64,000 nt of DNA from Streptomyces phaeofaciens. Its GTDB lineage: Bacteria > Actinomycetota > Actinomycetes > Streptomycetales > Streptomycetaceae. Numbering within the stretch: the stretch's first letter is position 1; each line of letters starts with the position of its first letter. A program made the position numbers and the translations under genes. The notes beneath the pieces were generated by a model. That model was given only the letters and a program-made list of their open reading frames with translations, searched no databases and was not told where the DNA came from. Shown piece after piece: positions 35,430-43,227 of the stretch. The stretch spans positions 223,316-287,315 of the forward strand of contig NZ_BMSA01000010.1 of the NCBI RefSeq assembly GCF_014648915.1, in the 5' to 3' direction.

Positions 35430-36746
35430 GTGCACACCGAGACCGCCGCCCTCGCCACCAGGCGCCGCCCCGCGCGGCCGGCGAAGGTCCGCAAGGGTGC
35501 GATCCGGCCCGAGTTCGTCCCGCCGGCACCCCCGCTGCGCGGCATCGGCCGGCTGGCCGACTGGCTGCGGCAGGACGGCACACGGGCCGTCACCGTCGTC
35601 GCCGACCCGGCGGTCGCCCGACAGCCCGTCACCACGAAGGTGTGCGCGCAGATCGAGAGCGTCGGCCTCACCCCGACCGTGATCGTCCTGGACGGCCCCA
35701 CCGGCCTGGACGAGGTCGCCGAGGCCGCCGCCCGGCTCACCCCCGACGAGCTGGTCGTCGGCATCGGCGGCGGCACCACCCTCGACTTCGCCAAACTGGC
35801 CGCCCTGTCGGCCCGCCACCCCGACTTCCCCCGCTACCTCACCTCCCCGCAGCGCAGCGGCTTCCTGGTCCTGCCGCCCGCCCTCGGCTCCCGGGCCCGG
35901 GTCCTCGCGATCCCCACCACCCTGGGCACCGGCAGCGAACTCGGCACGGTCGCCTGCTTCACACGCGACGGCGCGAAACTCCTGGCCACCGGCTCCTGCC
36001 TCCGGCCCGTCGCCGCCCTGTGGGCACCGGAGGCCACCGAGACGCTGCCCGCCGAACTCATCGCGGACGGCGCCCTGGAGGCCCTGTTCCGCACGGTCAG
36101 CCCGTACACCGGCGACGACACCGACCTCCCGGAGCAGGACGCCGAGGTCGAGTCCCTCGCCGCCCGGCTGGTGGTCGCCGGCTACGAGGTCGCCGCCCTG
36201 CGCGCCGAGAGGCGGCCCGTACCCGCCGCCCTGCGCCTGCGGATCGCCGAGTCCAGCGGCGAGAGCCAGATCGGCCGGATCAACATCGGCCGCAGCCCGT
36301 ACGCCGTGAAGTGCTGGGCGATGGCCAACGAACTCTCCACCACCCTGAACCTGGCGAAGATGCGGACCGTCTCCGCGCTGTGGCCGGTGCTGTGGCGGCA
36401 CACCCTGGCCGGAGACACCCGGCTGGGCAGCCCCGCCCGTGTCCACCGCCTGTGGACGGCCCTGCGCCGGACCGCCCCCTGGCTGTCCGACGACCCCGCC
36501 GACGGCCTGCTCCAGCTGATGCGCGACTGGCGCGTCGACCGCACGGTGCGGGCCGACGCCGCCCGGATCGACCGGGCCACCACGCGCATCATGCGCGGCT
36601 GGGGCGCGGGACTTCCCATCCTCGACGAGTTGAGCGCCGCCGATGTCCGCGCGCTCCTCACCGAGGCCACCGAGCCGGCCTCGGGCGCAGCGTCCCCCGC
36701 CGCCCGAGGCCCACAGACCCTCGGGGACGCCACCCGGCGCCCCTGA
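35430..36746 (+). CDS. Daptide-type iron-ADH-like dehydrogenase (MpaC-like)
   Basis: 438 residues from a GTG at 35430 with AAGGAG upstream. It belongs to the glycerol dehydrogenase/iron-containing alcohol dehydrogenase superfamily: GIGGGTTLDFAKL (111-123) and IPTTLGTGSELGTVA (161-175) bind NAD(P). In daptides this enzyme oxidises and decarboxylates the C-terminal Thr. The usual metal ligand pattern D-x3-H is D213-x3-E217 here, so metal binding may differ. An in-frame ATG at 35349, inside the hairpin element, could give a longer form but has poor ribosome-site spacing. Confidence 0.8.
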   Translation: MHTETAALATRRRPARPAKVRKGAIRPEFVPPAPPLRGIGRLADWLRQDGTRAVTVVADPAVARQPVTTKVCAQIESVGLTPTVIVLDGPTGLDEVAEAAARLTPDELVVGIGGGTTLDFAKLAALSARHPDFPRYLTSPQRSGFLVLPPALGSRARVLAIPTTLGTGSELGTVACFTRDGAKLLATGSCLRPVAALWAPEATETLPAELIADGALEALFRTVSPYTGDDTDLPEQDAEVESLAARLVVAGYEVAALRAERRPVPAALRLRIAESSGESQIGRINIGRSPYAVKCWAMANELSTTLNLAKMRTVSALWPVLWRHTLAGDTRLGSPARVHRLWTALRRTAPWLSDDPADGLLQLMRDWRVDRTVRADAARIDRATTRIMRGWGAGLPILDELSAADVRALLTEATEPASGAASPAARGPQTLGDATRRP

Positions 36747-36795
36747 GTCCCGAACGGTCCCGGAACCCTCCGGGACCCGACCCGAGGAGAAGCAC

Positions 36796-36960
36796 ATGAG
36801 CGAGATCAACAAGAACGTCGTCGAGACCGAGCTCCAGGACCTGGCCGTCTCCGAGCTGGAGATGCAGGAGCTGGAGGCCCTGGAGGCCCCGGGCTGGGCC
36901 ACCTCCGCGGGCGTCAGCGTCGGCATCTCGCTGGTCTCCGTCGCCTGGAGCCTCACCTGA
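36796..36960 (+). CDS. RiPP precursor peptide 2 (daptide-type)
   Basis: 54 residues, GAGGAG upstream. The leader starts MSEINKNVVETELQ and ends ELEMQELEALEAPG. The core starts GWATSAGVSVG and ends AWSLT. There are no Cys, several Ser/Thr and a Thr as the last residue. It shares the core start GWATSAGVSVGIS with precursor 3. First of four precursor genes in a row between the dehydrogenase and protease genes. Confidence 0.87.
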   Translation: MSEINKNVVETELQDLAVSELEMQELEALEAPGWATSAGVSVGISLVSVAWSLT

Positions 36961-37007
36961 TCCCGACCGGCCCCACTCACCACCCCACACCGACAAGGGA
37001 GAAGCAC

Positions 37008-37175
37008 ATGAGCGAGATCAACAACAACGTGGTCGAGACCGAGCTCCAGGCCGTCGCCGCCGACTCGGAGCTGGAGATGCAGGAGCTGGAGGCCCTGGAG
37101 GCCCCGGGCTGGGCCACCTCCGCGGGCGTCAGCGTCGGCATCTCGGTCGTCTCGATCGCCTTCAGCCTCACCTGA
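37008..37175 (+). CDS. RiPP precursor peptide 3 (daptide-type)
   Basis: 55 residues, GGGAGAAG upstream. The leader MSEINNNVVETELQAV has the shared ending ELEMQELEALEAPG. The core differs from precursor 2 only near its end (VVSIAFSLT rather than LVSVAWSLT), giving two near-isosteric peptides, as in two-peptide or congener families. No Cys; C-terminal Thr. Confidence 0.87.
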   Translation: MSEINNNVVETELQAVAADSELEMQELEALEAPGWATSAGVSVGISVVSIAFSLT

Positions 37176-37194
37176 TCGACCCTCCTACCCCCTT

Positions 37195-37377
37195 CCCGAC
37201 CGACCGAAAGGAAGCCGTCATGGCCGACATCAAGAACGACACCCCCGAGACCGTCGAGAACGTCGAGCTGGAGATGCAGGAGCTCGAGGCCCTGGAGGCC
37301 CCCGGCTTCTGGACCGGCGTCTCCATCGGCGCCGGCGTCTCCTCCGCCGTCGCCACCTCGATCGCCCTCACCTGATC
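37195..37377 (+). repeat. Direct repeat unit carrying precursor 4
   Basis: This 183-base segment, including the ribosome site, gene and stop, recurs at 37398-37580 with two base differences that I can see (a G for A in the ribosome-site region, and GCC versus GCG in an Ala codon). It is a recent tandem duplication with a 203-base period. Confidence 0.85.
37220..37375 (+). CDS. RiPP precursor peptide 4 (daptide-type)
   Basis: 51 residues, AAAGGAAG upstream. The leader MADIKNDTPETVEN leads to VELEMQELEALEAPG. The core starts GFWTGVSIGAGVSS and ends SIALT. Its leader is shorter and of a different type from precursors 2 and 3, while the core start GFWTGVSIG matches precursor 1. No Cys; C-terminal Thr. 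Confidence 0.87.
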   Translation: MADIKNDTPETVENVELEMQELEALEAPGFWTGVSIGAGVSSAVATSIALT

Positions 37378-37397
37378 CCGTCCCCCACCACCACCGA

Positions 37398-37580
37398 CCC
37401 GACCGACCGAGAGGAAGCCGTCATGGCCGACATCAAGAACGACACCCCCGAGACCGTCGAGAACGTCGAGCTGGAGATGCAGGAGCTCGAGGCCCTGGAG
37501 GCCCCCGGCTTCTGGACCGGCGTCTCCATCGGCGCGGGCGTCTCCTCCGCCGTCGCCACCTCGATCGCCCTCACCTGATC
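37398..37580 (+). repeat. Direct repeat unit carrying precursor 5
   Basis: Second copy of the tandem duplication that carries precursor 4. The protein sequence is unchanged, so the duplication raises dosage and does not diversify the product. Confidence 0.85.
37423..37578 (+). CDS. RiPP precursor peptide 5 (identical to precursor 4)
   Basis: 51 residues, the same protein as precursor 4, with GAGAGGAAG upstream. It is the last of the precursor run and is followed after 79 bases by the second hairpin element and then the protease gene. No Cys; C-terminal Thr. Confidence 0.87.
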   Translation: MADIKNDTPETVENVELEMQELEALEAPGFWTGVSIGAGVSSAVATSIALT

Positions 37581-37657
37581 GAGCCCGCACCGAGGGAACG
37601 CGACCCCCAGTGAGCAGCCCTCACTAGGTCTTCGGTGACACGGACACCGCAGATCCT

Positions 37658-37700
37658 GCCTCGGCCCTGCTTCCGGCAAAGGAATGAGCTGGGCCGAGGC
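37658..37700 (+). promoter_or_regulatory. 43-nt hairpin element, copy 2
   Basis: Same 10-bp stem as copy 1 (37658-37667, 37691-37700) with 41 of 43 bases matching by eye. The loop contains AAAGGAATG; that ATG (37684) opens a 21-codon frame, beginning MSWAEAG as in copy 1, whose TGA overlaps the GTG start of the protease gene (GTGA). It may couple expression of the protease to a leader peptide or tune read-through from the precursor genes. Confidence 0.65.
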
Positions 37701-37745
37701 GGGGGGCGCCCCCAGACATCCCGACCGACCTGTGAGGAACCCACC

Positions 37746-39377
37746 GTGAGCGCCACCACCGCATCACCCGCTGCGCCTGCCGCGCACACGCAGCGGCCGA
37801 ACCGCGCACCGGGCACCGAGATCCACCCGCCCATGGGCGACGGCGGCACCTGGGTGCTGCAACGTGGCCCCCGCTACATCCGGGTGAGCCCCGATGTCGC
37901 CGGTCTCGCCCGGCACCTCGACGGCGAGCGCGACCACCCGGAGCTGGCCCGTCTGATGGGCGGCACCTGGTCCCCCGCCATGGTCGGCTTCGCCGTACGA
38001 CGGCTCGACGAGCTCGGTCTGATAGACGACGGCGCGATGAAGGCACCGCGTCGCGAGGGCCGGTTCAAGATGGCCCCGCCGTTCACCTTCCAGTTCACGC
38101 TGCTGCGGCCGGGCCGCGCGATGCAGTCCCTGCAACCTCTGTTCGTCCGCCTCGGCAACCGCTACCTGATCGGCGCCGCCCTGCTGACCGCGCTGGCCGG
38201 CCTCGCCGCGCTCGCCGCGCAGCACACCTACGTCGAGGGCGCGCTCTCCGGCCCGCTGTCGCCGCTGACCTACCTGGGCGTCCTGGCCGGGCTGATCGCC
38301 GGCACCTCGATCCACGAGCTGGGGCACGCGGCCACCCTGATCCGCTACGGCGGCCGCCCGTCCCGTATCGGGATCATGCTCTTCTACCTGATGCCGGCGT
38401 TCTTCTGCGACGTCTCCGACGCCTGGCGTCTGCCGCGGCGCCGCCAGCGCGTCCATGTCGCCCTCGCCGGACCCGCCGTCCAGACCTTCCTCGCCGGCGC
38501 CGCCGCCCTCGCCGCCTGGCCGCTCGCCGACGGCGGACCGAGGACCACCCTGGTCTTCTTCGCCCTGGGCAGCTATGTCACCGGCCTGCTGAACCTCCTC
38601 CCCTTCATCAAGCTCGACGGCTACATCGCCCTGATGAGCCACGCCGACATCCCCTACCTGCGCGACCGTGCCATCACCGACGCCCGCCGCGCGATCGCCC
38701 GCCTCCTCTTCGGCGGCCACTACGCACGCGAACTGACCACCCGCTGGACCACCTGGTACGGCCTGGCCTGCATGGTCTTCCCGCTGTACCTGCTGTCCAC
38801 CGCACTCCGGCTGTGGATCGACCTGCTGCGGCGCGGCGGCTGGATCGGCGTCGGCCTGGCCGCCTGCGGGCTGTCGTACGGCCTGTACTTCCTGGGCCGC
38901 GGCGTGCGCCGGCTGGCCGGCGAGGTACGTGCCGCCGAGGCCGGCCGCCTCCGGGTGGCGGGTGTCACCGGCGCCCTGGCGGCCCTGGCGACCGCCCTGC
39001 TCTTCCTGCCCGTCCCGCACACCGTCTCCGCCGCGTACGTCACCCGTGCCGACGGCGTCGAGCTGGTGCTGCTGGACGGCGCCGACACCGACCGGATCAG
39101 GCCGGGCCAGCAGGTGACGCTGACCGCCAACGGCCCGGTCCTGCACCCCACGACCGGCAGCGCGACCGTGGGCGCCGCGGCGCCGGACGGCACCGCGCCC
39201 CTGTCCTCCTTCTTCCCGATCGCGCTGCCCGAGGCCTACGCCCTGCCGGTCACCGGCTACCGGCTGACCCTCGAACGCGTACCGGACGAGCCCACGGGAG
39301 CCGCGGAGGTGCACACCGGCAGCCTCCCCCTGTGGGAGGTCGCCCACCGCACCTACCTGAGCCCCTTCCTCCCGTAG
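37746..39377 (+). CDS. Daptide-type M50 intramembrane metalloprotease (MpaP-like)
   Basis: 543 residues from a GTG (GAGGA upstream). A soluble N-terminus of about 130 residues, with a winged-helix-like PqqD/peptide-binding look (GTEIHPPMGDGGTWVLQRGPRYIRVSPDVAGLARHLDG), precedes several membrane helices. The zinc motif HELGH (His190, Glu191, His194) lies in a membrane segment, and the second M50 motif is FIKLDGYIAL. The family cuts substrates within or near the membrane. In daptide clusters it is the likely leader-removing enzyme; no other protease is encoded in the cluster. Confidence 0.87.
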   Translation: MSATTASPAAPAAHTQRPNRAPGTEIHPPMGDGGTWVLQRGPRYIRVSPDVAGLARHLDGERDHPELARLMGGTWSPAMVGFAVRRLDELGLIDDGAMKAPRREGRFKMAPPFTFQFTLLRPGRAMQSLQPLFVRLGNRYLIGAALLTALAGLAALAAQHTYVEGALSGPLSPLTYLGVLAGLIAGTSIHELGHAATLIRYGGRPSRIGIMLFYLMPAFFCDVSDAWRLPRRRQRVHVALAGPAVQTFLAGAAALAAWPLADGGPRTTLVFFALGSYVTGLLNLLPFIKLDGYIALMSHADIPYLRDRAITDARRAIARLLFGGHYARELTTRWTTWYGLACMVFPLYLLSTALRLWIDLLRRGGWIGVGLAACGLSYGLYFLGRGVRRLAGEVRAAEAGRLRVAGVTGALAALATALLFLPVPHTVSAAYVTRADGVELVLLDGADTDRIRPGQQVTLTANGPVLHPTTGSATVGAAAPDGTAPLSSFFPIALPEAYALPVTGYRLTLERVPDEPTGAAEVHTGSLPLWEVAHRTYLSPFLP

Positions 39378-39442
39378 GACCCGAGCGGCCCGTCCGCGAA
39401 CGCCACCCACTCTTCCCACCCGAAACGGCCAGGAGACGTACC

Positions 39443-41959
39443 GTGCTCGACTTCCGCTTCCTCGACTTCTGCCGCGAGGACTCCCTCTTCTACGACGCCC
39501 CCGATCACGACGGCGCCGCCGACCAGGACTTCCACGCGGGCCGCATCCCCGGCACCGGCTGGACGGTGACCCGCGGAAGAGAGTGGACGTTCTGCACGCC
39601 ACCGGACCTCGACGTCCCCGACCAGGGCTGGAAGATCCACGTCTCCGCCTCGCCGGACAACGCCGCCGAACTGCTCGACGCCGTCGCCCCGTACTGCGCC
39701 GAGAACGGGCTGATGTACAAGTACATCTCCAACCGGGAGATCCTCGGCCGGCGCGGCTCCAAGTACGGCGACCGCAGCGCCAGCGGCAAGTTCATCACCA
39801 TCTACCCGCCCACCGAGGAGAGCCTGGAGCGCACCCTCGACGAGCTGGAGGAGCTGGTCGGCGGCACCCCGGCGCCGTACATCCTCAGCGACCTGCGCTG
39901 GAAGCAGGGCCCGCTGTTCGTGCGGTACGGCGGGTTCGTGCTGAAGATGGCCCGCGCCGCGAACGGCGCCCTGGTCCCCGGCATCCGCAACCCGCAGGGC
40001 GAGATGGTGCCGGACGTGCGCCGCCCCGCGTTCCGCCCGCCGGAGTGGGTCACCCTGCCGCCGTTCCTGGCCGAGGCCCACCGCGAGCGCAAGCAGGGCA
40101 CCCTGAAGGACTTCCCGTTCCGCGTCCACAAGGCGCTGCACTTCTCCAACGGCGGCGGTGTCTACCGCGCGGTCGACCAGCGCGACGGCACCGAGGTGCT
40201 GCTGAAGGAGGCCCGTCCGCTGGCCGGCCTCGACGCGAGCGGCGCCGACGCGATCACCCGGATGGAGCGCGAGCACTGGGCGCTGACCAAGCTGGCCGGC
40301 CTGCCCACCGTCCCGGCGCTGATCGACTACCGCGACGGTCACGAACACCGCTTCCTGGCCCGGGAGTTCGTCGACGGCGAGGCGCTGATCGACGTACTGC
40401 GCCGCCGTCACCCCTTCACCAGCGGCGACGACACGCCCGAGGCGCGGGTCGCCTACACCGCCTGGGCGCTGGACATCCTCGACCAGGTCTCGGCCGGCGT
40501 GGCCGCGATGCACGGGCGCGGGGTCGTCTTCGGCGACCTGCACCCGGGCAACATCCTGCTCAAGGCCGACAACACGGTCGCGTTCATCGACATGGAGACC
40601 TGCACCCCGGTCGAGGACGGCTACCAGCAGGCGATGGGCGCCCTCGGCTTCCACGCCCCGCACCACCTCACCGGCGCGGCCGTCGACCTGTTCGCGCTGA
40701 ACGTGCTGCGCCTGACGATGTTCGTGCCGCTGCCCCAGATCGTGCCGTGGGGCGTGGCCAAGGTGCAGACCCTCCTGGACGTGGCGGCGGCCCGGTTCGA
40801 CCTTCCCGCTCCCCTCGTCACGGCGATCAGGGAGGGCCTCGGCCCGGAGGTGCTGACGTCCGGGCGTGACTTCTCGGTCGCCTGGCCCGCCGTGCCCCAC
40901 GCCCCGCTGCGCGAGCAGATCGCCCGCTCGATCATCGAGGCCGCCTCCCCCGGCCGCGACGACCGCCTCTACCCGGGCGACGCCATGCAGTTCCTCACCG
41001 AGGGCGGCGGCACGACCTTCGCGTACGGCGCGGCGGGCGTCCTGTGGTCGCTGTCCCGCTCCGGCCAGGACGTCCCGGCCGAGCACGTCCAGTGGCTGGT
41101 GGACCACTCCCGGGACGCCGAGACCGACGGCCCCGGCTTCTTCACGGGCCTGGCCGGCATCGCGTACACCCTGGACCACCTCGGCCGCCCCGACGAGGCC
41201 GACGCCCTGATGCGGCGCGCCTTCGACACCCCCGTCACGAACGTCAGCGACTCGGTGTGCAACGGCTGGTCGGGCCTGGGCCTGGTGGCCCTGCACCTCG
41301 CCGACCGCCGCGACGACCCCGCCTATCTGGACATGGCCCGCACCCTCGCCGAGCGCCTCGGCACCCAGGAGAGCGCGGGCACCGGCCCCAAGCGCGTCGG
41401 CCTGGTCCACGGCGGCTCCGGGCACGCCCTGTTCCTGCTCCGCCTCTTCGAGAGCACCGGCGAGCGCCGCCACCTGGACGCGGCGGAGTCCGCCCTGCGC
41501 ACCGACCTCGACACCATCGACCTGGAGCAGGAGGACAGCCGTCTGCGCCTGGGCCCGGGGCTGATCGGCAGCGCCGGCATCGCCCTGGTCATCCGTGCCC
41601 TGTCGGTCCACCGCGGCGCCGCCGACCTCACCGAGGCCCACGAGCGCCTCCTGGACACCGTCCACACCCACTTCGCCACCTCCTGTGGCCTGTTCACCGG
41701 CCGCGCGGGAGCCCTTCTCACCCTCACCGGCGACCACCACGCCCCCCACCAGGTCCGCGCCCACCTGGACGCCCTGGGCTGGGAGGCCATGGCCGCCGAA
41801 CCCGGCCGCGTCGACTTCCTCGGCGACCACGGCTACCGCCTGTCCACCGACCTCGCGACGGGTTCGGCGGGCGTCCTGCTGGCGCTGACCGCGATCGCGG
41901 AGGACGACCCGGCGGTCCTGCCGTTCCTGGCGCCCTCCCGTACGGAGGCGGCCTCGTGA
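39443..41959 (+). CDS. Class III lanthionine synthetase (LanKC)
   Basis: 838 residues from a GTG with AGGAG upstream. There are three domains. The phospho-Ser/Thr lyase (about 1-200) has the conserved QGWKIHVSASPDNA segment. The kinase (about 220-500) has FGDLHPGNIL with catalytic Asp365 and the DFG-like FIDMET. The LanC-like cyclase (about 520-838) has NGWSGLG, GLVHGGSGHAL and TGRAGALL. The zinc Cys-Cys-His set of class I, II and IV cyclases is absent, which makes it class III. The enzyme phosphorylates and eliminates Ser/Thr to give dehydroalanine/dehydrobutyrine. No precursor here has Cys, so ring closure by thioether is not possible on them. Confidence 0.92.
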   Translation: MLDFRFLDFCREDSLFYDAPDHDGAADQDFHAGRIPGTGWTVTRGREWTFCTPPDLDVPDQGWKIHVSASPDNAAELLDAVAPYCAENGLMYKYISNREILGRRGSKYGDRSASGKFITIYPPTEESLERTLDELEELVGGTPAPYILSDLRWKQGPLFVRYGGFVLKMARAANGALVPGIRNPQGEMVPDVRRPAFRPPEWVTLPPFLAEAHRERKQGTLKDFPFRVHKALHFSNGGGVYRAVDQRDGTEVLLKEARPLAGLDASGADAITRMEREHWALTKLAGLPTVPALIDYRDGHEHRFLAREFVDGEALIDVLRRRHPFTSGDDTPEARVAYTAWALDILDQVSAGVAAMHGRGVVFGDLHPGNILLKADNTVAFIDMETCTPVEDGYQQAMGALGFHAPHHLTGAAVDLFALNVLRLTMFVPLPQIVPWGVAKVQTLLDVAAARFDLPAPLVTAIREGLGPEVLTSGRDFSVAWPAVPHAPLREQIARSIIEAASPGRDDRLYPGDAMQFLTEGGGTTFAYGAAGVLWSLSRSGQDVPAEHVQWLVDHSRDAETDGPGFFTGLAGIAYTLDHLGRPDEADALMRRAFDTPVTNVSDSVCNGWSGLGLVALHLADRRDDPAYLDMARTLAERLGTQESAGTGPKRVGLVHGGSGHALFLLRLFESTGERRHLDAAESALRTDLDTIDLEQEDSRLRLGPGLIGSAGIALVIRALSVHRGAADLTEAHERLLDTVHTHFATSCGLFTGRAGALLTLTGDHHAPHQVRAHLDALGWEAMAAEPGRVDFLGDHGYRLSTDLATGSAGVLLALTAIAEDDPAVLPFLAPSRTEAAS

Positions 41960-43215
41960 TCGACATCCCCCGCACCCTCGCCCCCACCACCGGCATCGCC
42001 GCCCGCCACTCCCTCCTCCCCCCGCAGCCCGGCAACCCCCTGTGGAGCACCGCCGTGGCCCTGCGCCCCGTCGCCGGCTGGGCGGAACCGGACGTCCCCC
42101 TGTCCGCCCTCGTCGCCGGCGCCAACGGCCACTCCCGCGCCGACGCCCTGCTGCGCGGCGCCGGCGAGGCGGTCGAGCGCCGTGCCCTGCACCCGGTGGG
42201 CCACCTGCCCGTCGTCCACGGCACCGCCGCCGCCCTGGGGGAGACGGCGTTCCCGGCCCACGCCCACGCCCTCGCCCACCCGGCCGCGGCCACCGCCCCC
42301 CTCGACTGGTATCCGGCCCGGCGTCTGAGCGACGGCTCCCCCGTCCTCGTCCCGGCGGGCCTGGTCGACTGGCCGACCACCGCACCGGCCGCGCTCTTCG
42401 ACCCCTCGCCGTCCGGCGCCGCGTCCGGCAGCAGCCACGCCATGGCCCTGCGTTCGGCCCTGATCGAGATCGTCGAGCGGGACGCCTTCACCACGGCCTG
42501 GGGCCGCCGGCTGCGCCTGCCGAGCTGGACCGACCCCCTTGCGGCGGTCGCCGGCAGCCCCGACCACCCCACCGGAGAGGCCCTGCGCGCCCTCTGGCAG
42601 CGGGCCCTGGCCGAGGGCATCGAGGCGACCTTCGCCCACATCCCCACCGCCGTCCCCGGCCTGTGGTGCGTGCTCGCCTGCCTGGTCGAGCCCGGGGGCG
42701 CGACGGCCACGGTCGGCATGAAGGCCTCCGACCGCCCCCACGACGCCCTGCTCGGCGCGCTCCAGGAGGCCTGGCAGGTCCGTGCCGCCCTGGAGGCGAG
42801 CGCGTCCTTCGGCCCCCTTCCGGCGTCCGCTCCCGTCGTGACCGAGCACGACCGCATCCGCCACATGCTCACCGGCCGCGCCCACGACGCCGTACGCGAC
42901 TGGGTCGCGGGCTTCACCCCCGCCGTCCACCCCATGACGGTGTCAGAGGTGGGCACGGACGACCTGCTCGCCACCCTGCTCGCCGACGGCGCCGACCCCC
43001 TGCTCGTCGACCTCACCCCCCGCCTGCCCGCGACCGTCACGGCGATGGGCTGGCAGGCGGTGAAGGTGATCCCGGCCGGCTACCAGCCCCTGCGCATGGA
43101 CGAGACCTACGACTGGACCTGGCACCTGCCCCGCCTGGCCTCCGCGCCCGAGCGCACCGGCTGCCCCGCCCGCCTGGACGACCACCGGGCCGCCACCCCC
43201 CACCCCCTGCCCTGA
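41956..43215 (+). CDS. YcaO-domain protein
   Basis: 419 residues from a GTG that overlaps the LanKC stop (GTGA), so the two are coupled. The ATP-binding signature of YcaO enzymes is present: GANGHSRADALLRGAGEAVERRAL (55-78) and GSSHAMALRSALIEIVERDAF (158-178), with the Glu pairs that hold magnesium. The end ATPHPLP contains PxPxP, as in azoline-forming YcaO cyclodehydratases. No E1-like/ThiF partner, TfuA or azoline dehydrogenase is encoded nearby. Possible reactions are oxazoline formation at Ser/Thr, amidine closure or thioamidation; none is established. Confidence 0.88.
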   Translation: MIDIPRTLAPTTGIAARHSLLPPQPGNPLWSTAVALRPVAGWAEPDVPLSALVAGANGHSRADALLRGAGEAVERRALHPVGHLPVVHGTAAALGETAFPAHAHALAHPAAATAPLDWYPARRLSDGSPVLVPAGLVDWPTTAPAALFDPSPSGAASGSSHAMALRSALIEIVERDAFTTAWGRRLRLPSWTDPLAAVAGSPDHPTGEALRALWQRALAEGIEATFAHIPTAVPGLWCVLACLVEPGGATATVGMKASDRPHDALLGALQEAWQVRAALEASASFGPLPASAPVVTEHDRIRHMLTGRAHDAVRDWVAGFTPAVHPMTVSEVGTDDLLATLLADGADPLLVDLTPRLPATVTAMGWQAVKVIPAGYQPLRMDETYDWTWHLPRLASAPERTGCPARLDDHRAATPHPLP

Positions 43216-43227
43216 CGGAGAGACACG

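Noticed and set aside
39443..41959. Class IV lanthionine synthetase (LanL)
   Set aside because: The cyclase domain lacks the Cys-Cys-His zinc ligands expected for class IV.
39353..42385. Thousand-codon open frame antisense to LanKC
   Set aside because: It follows from biased third positions of LanKC and YcaO; no motif and low-complexity composition.
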